Assembly (NCBI RefSeq): GCF_000708675.1
Contig: NZ_JELR01000002.1
Coordinates: 1,752,228-1,816,227 of the forward strand
Source: Microbulbifer sp. HZ11
Lineage (GTDB): Bacteria > Pseudomonadota > Gammaproteobacteria > Pseudomonadales > Cellvibrionaceae
DNA length: 64,000 bases
Reading direction: 5' to 3'
The notes under the pieces are model-generated. The model was not told the origin of the DNA, searched no databases, and worked only from the letters and a program-made list of their open reading frames with translations. Every line of letters starts with the position of its first letter. Positions within the stretch are counted from its first letter, which is position 1. Below are positions 1-8,313 of the stretch, piece after piece. A program made the position numbers and the translations under genes.

Positions 1-316
1 CGCGCGCAATCGCACCGAGGCGCTTGCCGCGGAGGAGCCGGATCTGCTGCTGATGGACTTCCACCTGGATGACGGTGACAACGGCATCGATCTCGCCGCC
101 AAGCTACTGTCGCGCTGGGGTGGAGGGGGTGTTCATAAAGTGCCTTGCGTGATCATCTCTGCGGAAAACACCAACACCGTGAAGACCCGCGCGCAGAACG
201 CCGGCTGGCAGTTCCTGCAAAAACCCCTGCGTCCGGCGGCCCTGCGTGCGCTACTGCAGCAACGGCAGAAAACCCGCGTGCGGGAACCAGCGGAGCCTGC
301 GACCAAGGTCGTATAG
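1..316 (+). CDS. Hybrid sensor histidine kinase, C-terminal receiver domain (partial)
   Basis: The reading frame is open from the window edge and ends at 316, so only the C-terminus is present. It shows a response-regulator receiver domain: LLLMDFHLDD carries the phospho-acceptor Asp, VIISAE is the typical strand 4, and LQKPL holds the conserved Lys. A receiver at the very end of a protein indicates a hybrid kinase. The LuxR-type regulator at 2908-3528 resembles ErdR/CrbR, whose partner kinases (MxtR/CrbS) are membrane hybrid kinases ending in a receiver. I therefore infer a CrbS-like acetate-responsive kinase, but the sensor and kinase domains lie outside the window and this is not proven. 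Confidence 0.75.
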   Translation, partial: ARNRTEALAAEEPDLLLMDFHLDDGDNGIDLAAKLLSRWGGGGVHKVPCVIISAENTNTVKTRAQNAGWQFLQKPLRPAALRALLQQRQKTRVREPAEPATKVV

Positions 317-405
317 CGGTGGGGGTGAGGGGCAAGCACTCTGTCATTGAATAACGAAAATAGTTTTTCGCCTGCCCTTCAGGCGAACAAAGCGGTGAAG
401 AACAA

Positions 406-1605
406 ATGAAGAAATATCTGTTGGAAATACTCATGTTCAGCGCCTACGCGCTGTTCGCCGCAAGCTGGGTCTCGGGGGCCATTCTCACCCCGGCGATCCA
501 GTCGTCCTTCGGTGAGGAAGGGTTCGCCAACGCCACCTGGGGCAGCAACGTCATCACCATTGCCAAGATCGTCGGTAACCTGGCGGCTGCAGCACTGCTG
601 ATGCGCCTCGGTGCCAAGCGCGCCTTTGCCATCGCCATCATCCTGATTGCCGCCGGCGGTTTCGGTGCGCTGGCGGGTAGCTACGGCGGCTGGTTGATGT
701 CGCGCCTGGCCCTTGGTCTCGGCGGCGCCCTGGCCATCGTGTATTTCGCACCGGTGGTTCTGCACTATTTCGCCGCCGAAGAGCGCCCGCTGATCAACGG
801 CATCAACGCTGCCGCTTTCAATACCGGCAACCTACTGGCCCTGCTGACCACCACTACCCTGCTGAGCTGGCTGGGTAGCTGGCAATCCGTGGTGGTGCTG
901 TACGGTGTGATGGTGCTGGCACTGGGCGTGCTGTGGTGGCTGACCGCGGAGAACTTCTCGCTATCTGGCGGTGGCGACAAGCCCGCGGAAGAATACGGCT
1001 TCAAGCAGGGCGCGAAGGAAGGCTTTAACTGGTGGCTGCCTCTGGCCTACTGCGGTGTTCTTTTCTGCTACATCGCGGTATTCGCACTCTTCCCGCTGAT
1101 CGACGGCTTCGCGGTGGCGAGCCACCACCTGTCTGCGGTCATGATCGCCGCCGGCATGGTGGGCACCGTGGCCGGTATTATCGTCACCAAGCGTTTCCCG
1201 CTGCGCCTGCCGGTACTGCGTTTTGGCGGTCTCGCCCTGGTCATTTTCGCGGCCCTGATGGTCACCAGCCGTGACCCCATCATCGCCTACACCGCTGCGG
1301 CCCTTGCCGGCTTCTGCATGTTCCTGCCAATGACCGCACTCGTGACTTTGCCGCAGGAGTTACCGGGAATGACCCCGGCAAAAATCACCGTTACCTTCGC
1401 CATGTTCTGGTCCATCTCCTACGGTGTGGAAACCGTGCTGATGTACGGTGCCGGTCTGCTTGCGGATATCACCGGCGAACCGGCAACCGCCGCCTACTTC
1501 GCGGTGGCCTGCTCCGCCTCTCTGTTTGTGTTCTCTTTCCTGCTACCGGAAAGTGGCAAGAAACCCGAAATGGAAAACCTGGAGGCGGACAATGCGACAG
1601 CTTGA
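406..1605 (+). CDS. MFS transporter, inner membrane
   Basis: The 399-residue protein is about the usual length of a 12-helix major facilitator. Hydrophobic segments run along the whole chain, with a polar central loop near residues 190-205. The N-terminal half has the pattern of an MFS domain (MRLGAKRAFA after helix 2, LALGLGGAL in helix 4). The substrate cannot be read from sequence. The next gene, an esterase, starts 14 bases before this stop codon, so the two are translationally coupled. An organic acid or ester-derived product is a reasonable guess for the cargo. The gene lies between a sensor-kinase end and the likely cognate response regulator, which may indicate co-regulation. Confidence 0.85.
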   Translation: MKKYLLEILMFSAYALFAASWVSGAILTPAIQSSFGEEGFANATWGSNVITIAKIVGNLAAAALLMRLGAKRAFAIAIILIAAGGFGALAGSYGGWLMSRLALGLGGALAIVYFAPVVLHYFAAEERPLINGINAAAFNTGNLLALLTTTTLLSWLGSWQSVVVLYGVMVLALGVLWWLTAENFSLSGGGDKPAEEYGFKQGAKEGFNWWLPLAYCGVLFCYIAVFALFPLIDGFAVASHHLSAVMIAAGMVGTVAGIIVTKRFPLRLPVLRFGGLALVIFAALMVTSRDPIIAYTAAALAGFCMFLPMTALVTLPQELPGMTPAKITVTFAMFWSISYGVETVLMYGAGLLADITGEPATAAYFAVACSASLFVFSFLLPESGKKPEMENLEADNATA

Positions 1606-2524
1606 ACCCAAACTGGCCGAGTGGCTGGTTGCGGTAAACGCCCAGGTTGCGCAGTTGAAGGCCGCGGGTTTTGAAGCGACTCCGGTAAACGCCCGTGAAA
1701 GCCTCGCCAACCTGACTCGCAATTTTGTCGAGCCAGGCCCGGAAATGGCAGTGGCGGATACGGTGGTAAAGGGTGGGGAATATTCCGTGCCTGTTCGTAT
1801 CTATCAGCCGGAGGATGCGACCGAAGGTGCATCCATTATTTACTGCCACGGCGGTGGCCATATGGCCGGCAGCGTCTCGGTTTACGATCCAATCTGCCGC
1901 CGTGTTGCCGACGTGTGCAAGCGCACTGTAGTTTCCGTGGAGTACCGTCTGGCTCCGGAAAATCCCTACCCGGCAGCACTCAATGACCTGATCAGTGTGG
2001 TGCGCAACCTCGGCGAAACTCTGGATCGCAAAAACATTGCCCACAATGGGCGCTGGATTCTGATGGGCGATTCCGGCGGCGGTGCCTTGGTCGCTACCGC
2101 CACGCGAATTTTGCAGCACCAGCGACACACCATCGATGCACAGGTTTTGATTTACCCCAGTCTCGACTACACCATGCAGGCGCCGTCTATTGAAGAAAAC
2201 GGCCGTGGCTATTTACTGGAGAAAGAAAAAATTCTCTGGTACTTCGAAAATTATCTACAAGGTGGTGAAAATCCCTACCAGGTGTCTCCGTTGCATGGCG
2301 AGTTTACCAAAAACATGCCTGCAACTATGGTGATCACCGCGGAGTTCTGTGCGCTTCGAGATGAAGGTGTGGAATACGTGAAGAAAGTGCGAGCCGGTGG
2401 TGCCAATGCCGAGCATCTGCACTTTGACGATATGATACATGCGTTTTTGAATATCGAGAATTTGGTGCCCGAGGCTTGTGATCGGGTTTATCGGCATGTT
2501 GCTGAGTATCTTCAGGGGGGCTAG
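1592..2524 (+). CDS. Alpha/beta hydrolase, hormone-sensitive-lipase (type IV) esterase family
   Basis: The ATG at 1592 was chosen because it overlaps the end of the MFS gene and gives a normal 310-residue family length; starts further upstream lie inside the MFS gene. The oxyanion-hole motif HGGG is at about residues 86-89, the nucleophile Ser161 is in GDSGGG, and Asp257 (LRDEG) and His283 (IHAFL) complete the triad. EYRLAPE, a family signature, is present. There is no signal peptide, so the enzyme is cytoplasmic and probably hydrolyses short-chain esters brought in by the coupled transporter. The exact substrate is unknown. Two structured repeat copies follow the gene. Confidence 0.88.
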   Translation: MRQLEPKLAEWLVAVNAQVAQLKAAGFEATPVNARESLANLTRNFVEPGPEMAVADTVVKGGEYSVPVRIYQPEDATEGASIIYCHGGGHMAGSVSVYDPICRRVADVCKRTVVSVEYRLAPENPYPAALNDLISVVRNLGETLDRKNIAHNGRWILMGDSGGGALVATATRILQHQRHTIDAQVLIYPSLDYTMQAPSIEENGRGYLLEKEKILWYFENYLQGGENPYQVSPLHGEFTKNMPATMVITAEFCALRDEGVEYVKKVRAGGANAEHLHFDDMIHAFLNIENLVPEACDRVYRHVAEYLQGG

Positions 2525-2565
2525 TCCTGTGGCATTGGTTCGGAGTTCTGTTTGCCTGTAGTGGC

Positions 2566-2677
2566 GGCAGAGCACCGGGGGCGGGTTTTCAGGACCGCTG
2601 TGAATACGTCCATGTACGCTGCGTCGGCGACGTCCCTGTCGCCGACGCTCCTGAAAACCCGCCCCCGGCACTCTGCC
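2566..2677 (-). repeat. GGA-hairpin intergenic repeat, copy 1
   Basis: Outer arms 2566-2594 and 2649-2677 are inverted repeats with only one or two unpaired bases. Inside are hairpin A (TAC/GTA stem around 2605-2616) and hairpin B (GTCGGCGAC/GTCGCCGAC stem around 2622-2647). On the minus strand the loops read ATGGAC and AGGGAC, each within ACANGGACGT, matching the CsrA/RsmA site pattern. The strand given is the GGA-displaying strand. The copy lies between convergent genes. Confidence 0.9.
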
Positions 2678-2743
2678 TTCGCATTGACCACAATCACTCC
2701 GTTACCGCGTCGGCTTACGAAGTTGATAAGTTTGGGTTAAGGG

Positions 2744-2850
2744 GGAGTAGCGGGGATCTGTTTTCAAAAGCGTCGCAAACAGGATGTTTGCGACGCAGCG
2801 CCCAGGGATGGGTTCACAGCGGTTTTGAAAACAGATACCCGCTGCTTCAC
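2744..2850 (+). repeat. GGA-hairpin intergenic repeat, copy 2
   Basis: Arms at about 2749-2769 and 2823-2843 pair with one mismatch. Hairpin B is the CGCAAAC/GTTTGCG stem with an AGGAT loop, and hairpin A is CCC-AGGGAT-GGG. The GGA strand is plus, opposite to copy 1, so copies 1 and 2 form a composite inverted pair. Confidence 0.9.
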
Positions 2851-2907
2851 CGCCATGAAACTAAATCAGAGCTCCGAACAAAAAGGCTACGGAGCACAAA
2901 ACCACAC

Positions 2908-3528
2908 TCAGAGCTGAATCAGTGCCTGAGCCTCGCGAATCAACTGCTTCCGATCTCGCAACTCCAATTTACGTAAAATCGCAGTAACGTGGCTTTTAAC
3001 GGTGGGCTCGGTAATATCCAGATCATACGCGATCTGCTTGTTCAGCATCCCCTGGGCAATCATCTGAAAAATTTTCAGCTGTTGTGGCGTCAATTGGCCG
3101 AGCTTCTCCGCCAGCGCCGATTCCGTCTCAGCCTGTAATGCCTCTTCGCTAAACCACTGGTCACCAGCAAGCACAGTCTCGATACACTGCAGAATCTCAT
3201 CCGGCCGCGCCGTTTTGGAAAGAAAGCCGCTGGCCCCTAAGCTGGACGCCTGCTGGATCACCGAATGTTTGTCACTGCCAGAAACCACAACCACCGGCAC
3301 CGCCGGAAAATCGTTGCGAATACGCGCAAGGCCCGAAAAGCCCTCACTGCCCGGCATATTCAAATCCAGTAACAGTAAATCGACTTCAGATTGAGAGAGC
3401 CGCTCAAGGGTCGAATCCAGATCCTCACTCTGTAGTAGATCCGAATTGGGGAAATGACTGGAAAGGGTCGTCGCCAATGCATCGCGGTAAAGCGGATGAT
3501 CGTCGGCAATCAACAACTGATAATTCAC
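2908..3528 (-). CDS. LuxR/NarL-family response regulator, ErdR/CrbR-like
   Basis: The 206-residue protein starts with LLIADDHPLYRDA, has the acidic pair Asp9-Asp10, phospho-acceptor Asp55 (LLDLNMPG) and Lys105 (FLSKTA). A C-terminal LuxR helix-turn-helix follows at roughly residues 143-200 (LTPQQLKIFQMIAQG, TVKSHVTAIL). I chose the GTG at 3528 because the receiver domain begins directly there; an in-frame ATG about 19 codons upstream would overlap the preceding SDR gene. The domain pattern fits ErdR/AgmR/CrbR regulators, which control acs and alcohol or acetate use with a hybrid kinase. The receiver fragment at 1-316 and acs at 62118 support this, but assignment to that subfamily is inference. 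Confidence 0.85.
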   Translation of the reverse strand: MNYQLLIADDHPLYRDALATTLSSHFPNSDLLQSEDLDSTLERLSQSEVDLLLLDLNMPGSEGFSGLARIRNDFPAVPVVVVSGSDKHSVIQQASSLGASGFLSKTARPDEILQCIETVLAGDQWFSEEALQAETESALAEKLGQLTPQQLKIFQMIAQGMLNKQIAYDLDITEPTVKSHVTAILRKLELRDRKQLIREAQALIQL

Positions 3529-3569
3529 GGCAGCACCCTGCAGGATAAATTGATCGGGTGCAAAAGATA

Positions 3570-4370
3570 CTACTGTGCGGTCCATCCACCGTCCACCGGC
3601 AAGGACGCACCGGTAATGGTGCTGGCAAAATCGCCACACAGGTACAGTGCCAGCTCGCCAATGGCCTCCGGCTTGCTCGCCTTCGCCATCGGTTGCTTTG
3701 CACCTACCAGCTGTGCCCGTGCCGCCTCAAGGTCCACCTGCTGCTCGCGGCTGATCGCCTCGATCTGCGGCTGAATCAGCGGTGTTTCCACCCAACCCGG
3801 ACAGATCGCATTGGCGGTGATGTTGCAGTCCGCATTCTCCAGCGCCAGTACCTTGGTCAGGCCTACCAGCCCATGCTTGGCAGCGCAGTAGGCCGCCTTG
3901 TGCTCGGACGCCACCAGTCCGTGCACCGAGGCAATATTGATAATGCGGCCCCAGTTGGCCGCGCGCATCGCTGGCAGTAGATCGCGGCTCAGGTAGAAGC
4001 CTGCACTGAGATTGATGGCGAGAATCTGTTGCCATTTTTCCGCGGGAAAATCGTGGGCGGGGGCGGTGAACTGGATGCCGGCGTTGTTTACTAGTACCGA
4101 GGGGTTACCGATGGCTTCGCGGGTGTCACTCACCAGCTGCGCGCAACCTTCTTCGGTCGACAGATCGGCGCTGCTGAAGCCGCTTTTGCCACTGTAGTGC
4201 GCGAACTCTGCCAGTAGCGCCTGTGCGCTGTCCCGGTCTGCAAGGCCATGCAGCATCACATGATAGCCGGCACGCCCGAAACAGTGGGCCATGGCCAGAC
4301 CGATACCACTGGTGGAACCAGTGATCAGGACGGCGTGTGATGAATCCTTTTGCACGGCAAACTCCCGCAT
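3570..4370 (-). CDS. bdhA: 3-hydroxybutyrate dehydrogenase (SDR family)
   Basis: This enzyme oxidises D-3-hydroxybutyrate to acetoacetate with NAD. The 266-residue protein has the SDR cofactor motif TGSTSGIG (17-24), NNAG (95-98) and the catalytic set Ser148, Tyr161 and Lys165. Family-specific stretches are clear: NNAGIQF, the SVHGLVAS segment around the catalytic Ser, NAICPGWVETPL and the C-terminal VDGGWTAQ. The response regulator starts 41 bases downstream on the same strand, so the two are likely co-transcribed. With the CoA transferase at 58855 and acs at 62118, it fits a role in using PHB-derived or short-chain acids. Confidence 0.93.
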   Translation of the reverse strand: MREFAVQKDSSHAVLITGSTSGIGLAMAHCFGRAGYHVMLHGLADRDSAQALLAEFAHYSGKSGFSSADLSTEEGCAQLVSDTREAIGNPSVLVNNAGIQFTAPAHDFPAEKWQQILAINLSAGFYLSRDLLPAMRAANWGRIINIASVHGLVASEHKAAYCAAKHGLVGLTKVLALENADCNITANAICPGWVETPLIQPQIEAISREQQVDLEAARAQLVGAKQPMAKASKPEAIGELALYLCGDFASTITGASLPVDGGWTAQ

Positions 4371-4440
4371 GCATTTTTATTTAGGTCGATCCTAGCAGCG
4401 GGAGGAGAGACCGGTCTGTATGACCAAGGTATGAAACGCG

Positions 4441-4463
4441 AGAAGCCGCCCGCAGGCGGCTTC
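4441..4463 (-). terminator. Hairpin downstream of the 4493-4900 gene
   Basis: AGAAGCCGCC and its complement GGCGGCTTCT form a strong stem around a short loop, just downstream of the minus-strand lipoprotein gene. There is little T-tract on the minus strand, so termination is plausible but not certain. Confidence 0.45.
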
Positions 4464-4492
4464 TCTCATCGTGAGGGTTTCAATACACCCTG

Positions 4493-4900
4493 TTAGCGGC
4501 GATGGCGACCGCCACCATGGTGCGGGCGACCACCGGGACGACCCGGACGGTGAGACGCGTGGGGCGGACGGTGTCCGGGTTTACCGGGGCGGTGACCGTG
4601 GTGCGGCGGACGGTAGCCGGGCTTGCCGGGGCGATAGCCCGGACGGTTGTAGTAGTGGCGACCATGATAGCGATAGTAGCCACCGCGGTAGTAACGGGGA
4701 TAGGCACCGTAGCGGTAATAGCGCGGTGAAGAGTAATAGAAGGAGACACTGCCCGATGGATATACGTAGGGGCGAGAGTACGGGTAGGTGGAATAACCTG
4801 TGCTGCTGGAGCTGTAGTAGCCATCTGAAACACAGGCGCCCAGGGTCAGGCTGCCGAATACCGTTAAGGCCAGCAGGCCTTTTTTAACTATACGATTCAT
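4493..4900 (-). CDS. Small Tyr/Gly/His/Arg-rich lipoprotein
   Basis: The 135-residue protein has a lysine-containing N-terminus, a hydrophobic stretch and a lipobox (LTLGAC, Cys23), so it should be lipidated and exported. The mature part is rich in Tyr in its first half (YYRYGAYPRYYRGG) and in repeated Pro-Gly-His-Arg blocks (HRPGKPGHRPP type) towards the C-terminus. That composition suggests an unstructured, cationic, envelope-associated protein, not an enzyme. I do not recognise a named family. A second lipoprotein gene lies 101 bases upstream on the same strand. Similar Tyr/Gly-rich secreted proteins occur at 37216 and 44454. Confidence 0.72.
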   Translation of the reverse strand: MNRIVKKGLLALTVFGSLTLGACVSDGYYSSSSTGYSTYPYSRPYVYPSGSVSFYYSSPRYYRYGAYPRYYRGGYYRYHGRHYYNRPGYRPGKPGYRPPHHGHRPGKPGHRPPHASHRPGRPGGRPHHGGGRHRR

Positions 4901-5001
4901 GTGAGACCTCCGCGATGCGGGTTTCTGGTGCGAGGCTGTTCGCGTTCACGCGGGCAGTTAGATGCACCGGGTTCATTGGCTGGTCAACGAGGACGTTGCG
5001 A

Positions 5002-5274
5002 TCAGCGAGGTTGGTTGACACGGTGGTGTGGCAGGTCATGGCGATAGTCGCCACTGCCGCGCTGGTAGTAACTGGGATTGCGCACGTTGTGGCACTTCCC
5101 ATTTTGGTGACAGTGGTAGTAGCGGCCTTTTACCGAATAGTAACCGGGCCCTTCGCCGGTTCGGTTAACCGCCGTCGTCGTGTCAGTCATGTCCTCCATG
5201 CTGGTGCAACCGGTGAGCGTCAGCAGTGCCGCTGCCCCCAATGCCCCGGCGAGTCCTCCGAGTGAACGCTTCAT
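5002..5274 (-). CDS. Small lipoprotein, unknown function
   Basis: The 90-residue product starts with a classic lipoprotein signal: basic MKR, a long Ala/Leu core and LTLTGC as lipobox. The mature part is short and polar, with a Tyr/His/Cys-containing middle (RYYHCHQNGKCHN) in which two Cys flank a His-Gln-Asn-Gly-Lys turn; these could form a disulfide or bind metal, which is speculation. No named family is recognised. It is tandem with the lipoprotein at 4493-4900 and may share its transcript. Confidence 0.68.
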   Translation of the reverse strand: MKRSLGGLAGALGAAALLTLTGCTSMEDMTDTTTAVNRTGEGPGYYSVKGRYYHCHQNGKCHNVRNPSYYQRGSGDYRHDLPHHRVNQPR

Positions 5275-5666
5275 GAAAACCTCCGCGCCCGCAGGCGGGT
5301 AACTTTCTTACTTTCCTTCGAACCACCCACCGGTCAAAAACGTCTGTTGACAACCGGCGAAACTGGTTCGAAACCCAAGTGAAAGTTATTAAAGGGTGGC
5401 GCAGGAGCAATCACGACCCGTTGCGATGAATATCAACAACTAAAAAGTTATGACGGGGGGTGTGGATAGAATGCTTTTTCTAGTTGGGTGGCGGAGCTGC
5501 GAGCGGGGACAGCTTAGTGAGACACGCCGTGAACCCATCCCTGGGGGCTCTTCCGCGAGGTCCCTCTCGCGGAAGGTCTCACTAAGCTGTCCCCGCTCGC
5601 AGCCCCTTCTCATCAGCCATAAGGCACAAAATTAGAAAAGTTTGCGGAGGGCTGGGCTGAGATTTT
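5275..5666. other. Intergenic region with repeat copy 3
   Basis: This 392-base gap lies between a minus-strand membrane-protein gene and the lipoprotein gene. It holds repeat copy 3 at 5496-5603 and presumably the lipoprotein promoter near 5290-5450. I see no convincing coding sequence in it. Confidence 0.6.
5496..5603 (-). repeat. GGA-hairpin intergenic repeat, copy 3
   Basis: Arms 5496-5522 and 5577-5603 are perfectly complementary over about 27 bases and differ entirely in sequence from the arms of copies 1 and 2. Hairpin A is CCC-ATCCCT-GGG and hairpin B is TTCCGCGAG around GTCCCT, a stem sequence found in no other copy here. On the minus strand both loops show AGGGA. Both flanking genes are minus-strand, so an mRNA would carry the GGA form. 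Confidence 0.9.
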
Positions 5667-6773
5667 TTAGGCAGTAACCAGCTGCTGCAACTGATTATCC
5701 AGCAACTGCTGTAATTTCGGATTCAACCCGGTCACCTCGGCGCCCCAGCTGGTGGTGTGGCACTGGATACGATTTTCCAGGGACTCGTCATCCAGCAGTT
5801 GCGGGTGCAGGGTCAGGCCGCGGGATTGACTGAGCAGTTGCTCGCCGTTGAAATCGAACTGCTCCGGTTTTGCCGGCAATACGGACAGCGCCAGTTGCAG
5901 GCCGGTGGCGCGGCTGGACTGTTGCAGGCCACGCAGTAGCAGGCCTGCGCATACTGCGCGAAAGGCGGCGTCTTCACCGGCGAAGCCGAGACCCACGAAT
6001 GGGCCGGCACTGGGCAGCGGGCGGGCGTCGTAAATGCGGGTGAGCAGCTGCAGGCGTTGCTCCAGTTCATTTTGCAGATTGTCCAGCGCGCTGCGGGATA
6101 GCTGGTTGCCGAGCTGGGCCCAGTTCAGCGGGCGCAGGTAGAGGCCGGTGGTGACTTCGGGGGGTGGTTTGGGTTGTGCCTTGGGGACCAGTAGTGGCTT
6201 GCGTTGCTGGGGGGTAGCAGAAAGCATTTGTGTAATGGCCAGCGCGCAGGCGGCGCTGAACGGCAGTGCGAAAATCAGGCACAGTAACAGGCTGGCCCAC
6301 GGGTAGTGGACCTCGGAACCGGGCTGGATATTCAGTGCCACACTGCCAGCGAAGCTGTCGTGGAGGACAACCGGTTCGGTAATCATCTCACCGCGGTCGC
6401 GCACACCGGTCTGTGCCAGGGGGCTGGAGTCCACGTCCTGAATGGTCACGCCATAGATCGCGGGCAATTCCAGGGTCTGCTGTGCCAATAGTTGCAGACT
6501 GATCCGGTCACCGGCAACGATCTGCTGCAGGCTCTGGCTGGCGAGCAGCCGGGCGGCGGCCGCGGCGCTGGCGCGGTCGCGACTCTGCGCTGTGGATAAC
6601 TGCTGGCTGTAGACATGACCAAGGGTGGCAACACAGAAGCCCGCGAGTGTTAGCCAGATGGTGGCGGCAAGCAAATGACGTTGTTGATTACGGCTCAGGC
6701 CTGCGAGCCACTGGGGCAGGCTGGCGGAGAGTCCAGACAGGCGGGCGAGAAGGTTTTTCATCTTGTTATGCAT
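5667..6773 (-). CDS. Inner-membrane protein, YtjB/Smp-like
   Basis: The 368-residue protein has one membrane segment near residues 35-53 (LLAATIWLTLAGFCVATLG), a periplasmic region with a helical AARLLASQ stretch, and a second segment near residues 160-185 (LLLCLIFALPFSAACALAI). A cytoplasmic C-terminal domain follows. This layout and the divergent position next to serB match YtjB/Smp proteins, which lie beside serB in Escherichia coli and in Pseudomonas. Function is poorly known in the family. Sequence identity to Smp could not be tested here, so the family call rests on architecture and synteny. Confidence 0.7.
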   Translation of the reverse strand: MHNKMKNLLARLSGLSASLPQWLAGLSRNQQRHLLAATIWLTLAGFCVATLGHVYSQQLSTAQSRDRASAAAAARLLASQSLQQIVAGDRISLQLLAQQTLELPAIYGVTIQDVDSSPLAQTGVRDRGEMITEPVVLHDSFAGSVALNIQPGSEVHYPWASLLLCLIFALPFSAACALAITQMLSATPQQRKPLLVPKAQPKPPPEVTTGLYLRPLNWAQLGNQLSRSALDNLQNELEQRLQLLTRIYDARPLPSAGPFVGLGFAGEDAAFRAVCAGLLLRGLQQSSRATGLQLALSVLPAKPEQFDFNGEQLLSQSRGLTLHPQLLDDESLENRIQCHTTSWGAEVTGLNPKLQQLLDNQLQQLVTA

Positions 6774-6913
6774 TTGCTGGCAGTACAGCAGCTGATTTTA
6801 TCCCACTTCTTCAGCGAAAAAACGCGCCGGGCTATAATGCGCGGCCATTTCCGCCGGGTTTCGCGCAGGTTTTACTGCCGGACCGGTCAATTTGCCGTCA
6901 ACAAGAGTCAGTC

Positions 6914-7948
6914 ATGGACGCCAACTCCCCCGCTTCTCTCTATACCGATCTTGCCCGTCACTGTGGGCAGGCGTTTGCATTGCCGGTTGCGCCAGTGCTC
7001 CCGGAAACTCCCGCGGCGGTGGTCGCACCCTGGTGCCTGACCGTGCTGTCGACAGATATCGATCCGGGGCAGCTGGAAAAACTGGCGGCGTTTGTAAATG
7101 CGGACGAGTGGCGGCCGGTGGCCCTGGATATTCTCGCTGCCCGGGAGGATTGCAAGGTGGTGCGGATTCAGCTGCAAGGTGATATCGCCTTTGCCGCGGC
7201 ACGCCTCGCGCTGCTGGATCTCGGACAGTCACTGGGGCTGGAGCTGGTGCTGCAGGCCGGGGAAACCCAGCGCGCCCCGAAACTGGCCTGCTTCGATATG
7301 GACTCCACCCTGATTCAGGCGGAAGTTATTGACGAGCTTGCCAAGATCGCCGGCGTTGGCGACCAGGTGGCGGAGATTACCCTCTCCGCCATGCGCGGTG
7401 AACTGGATTTCCAGCAGAGTTTTCGCAAGCGTATGGGATTGTTGAAAGGGTTTACCGAGGCCAGTCTCGCGGAAATTGCCCCGCGCATTCCAATTATGCC
7501 CGGTGCTCAGCGCCTGCTGCTTGCCCTGCGCGCGCTCGGTTGTAAAAGCGCAATCCTGTCCGGGGGGTTTACCTACTTTGCCCACTACCTGCGCGACAAC
7601 CACCTGGCAGTGGATTTTGTCCACGCGAACCAACTCGAATTTGAGGGCGGTGCACTGACTGGTGGTGTGATAGACCCGATCGTGGATGGAGCGCGCAAGG
7701 CGCTGCTGCTGCAGGAGATTGCGAAAGAGCTGGATCTGTCCCTGGATCAGGTGATTGCGGTGGGAGATGGTGCCAACGATCTGCCGATGCTGGCACTGGG
7801 TGCGCTGGGGATTGCGTTTCACGCCAAGCCCAAGGTGCGCGCAGAGGCGCCACAGGCGATTGATGGTTTTGGGCTGGATGCAGCGCTGTACCTGTTTGGC
7901 CTCAATGATCGTCAGATCGCGGCGCTGCTGGATGAGCGCGCTCAGTAA
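6914..7948 (+). CDS. serB: Phosphoserine phosphatase
   Basis: SerB removes phosphate from L-phosphoserine in the last step of serine synthesis. I start it at the ATG at 6914 (344 residues); the open frame extends upstream but would overlap the divergent gene. An ACT-like regulatory region fills roughly residues 35-115. The HAD phosphatase domain follows: DMDST (128-132) holds the nucleophile Asp128, SGGFTYFA is motif II, and GDGANDLPML near residue 283 is the metal-binding motif. It is divergent from the Smp-like gene and near fimX, an arrangement also seen in Pseudomonas aeruginosa. Confidence 0.96.
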   Translation: MDANSPASLYTDLARHCGQAFALPVAPVLPETPAAVVAPWCLTVLSTDIDPGQLEKLAAFVNADEWRPVALDILAAREDCKVVRIQLQGDIAFAAARLALLDLGQSLGLELVLQAGETQRAPKLACFDMDSTLIQAEVIDELAKIAGVGDQVAEITLSAMRGELDFQQSFRKRMGLLKGFTEASLAEIAPRIPIMPGAQRLLLALRALGCKSAILSGGFTYFAHYLRDNHLAVDFVHANQLEFEGGALTGGVIDPIVDGARKALLLQEIAKELDLSLDQVIAVGDGANDLPMLALGALGIAFHAKPKVRAEAPQAIDGFGLDAALYLFGLNDRQIAALLDERAQ

Positions 7949-8130
7949 AGAGTGGTATAGGCGCCGGCGAGCCCCGCGACCGGTGCGAATTCGCTGACCA
8001 CACTGGCGAACGGAATCGGCGGTTTGCGCTTGTTGTTATCCTTGTAGCAGGCCTGTTTGTTGCAGGCGGCCATAAAGAGCGCGAATACAATCAGTGCAAT
8101 GGCGGCGAGTGTACGCTTACCCATCAACAT
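7942..8130 (-). CDS. Small putative lipoprotein
   Basis: This 62-residue frame begins with a basic MGKR, a hydrophobic core and FMAAC, which fits a lipobox with Cys23. A GGGA ribosome-binding sequence lies six bases before the ATG at 8130. The mature part is only about 40 residues (CNKQACYKDNN at its start). It overlaps the end of serB by seven bases in convergent orientation. No family is recognised; the gene is supported by the signal sequence and ribosome-binding site only. Confidence 0.5.
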   Translation of the reverse strand: MLMGKRTLAAIALIVFALFMAACNKQACYKDNNKRKPPIPFASVVSEFAPVAGLAGAYTTLY

Positions 8131-8167
8131 GTGGAATCCCTGTCAGCGTTTGCGATGTCTTTCCGGT

Positions 8168-8195
8168 GATTGCCAGTGGGATACCACTGGCAATC
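8168..8195. repeat. Perfect 12-bp inverted repeat
   Basis: GATTGCCAGTGG and CCACTGGCAATC flank the four bases GATA. ACTGGCAATCAA then repeats directly just after. It lies between the end of the RND permease gene and the start of the small lipoprotein gene, both minus-strand. It could be an operator for the latter or a terminator stem for the former, but no T-tract follows. Confidence 0.55.
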
Positions 8196-8313
8196 AACTG
8201 GCAATCAATAGACGCGCTGGATCCTGAAAAAGTTGCACCCAGCCCGTCAAAGTGGGCAAGAGATTAAGAGAAAAGTACTGCCTCCGATAGTGCGGAGTGA
8301 CAATCGGCGCCAA

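Noticed and set aside
2566..2850. Reading the repeats as simple Rho-independent terminators
   Set aside because: No T-tract follows the arms, the inner hairpins have conserved loops, and copies also lie between tandem genes. A terminator role alone does not explain them.
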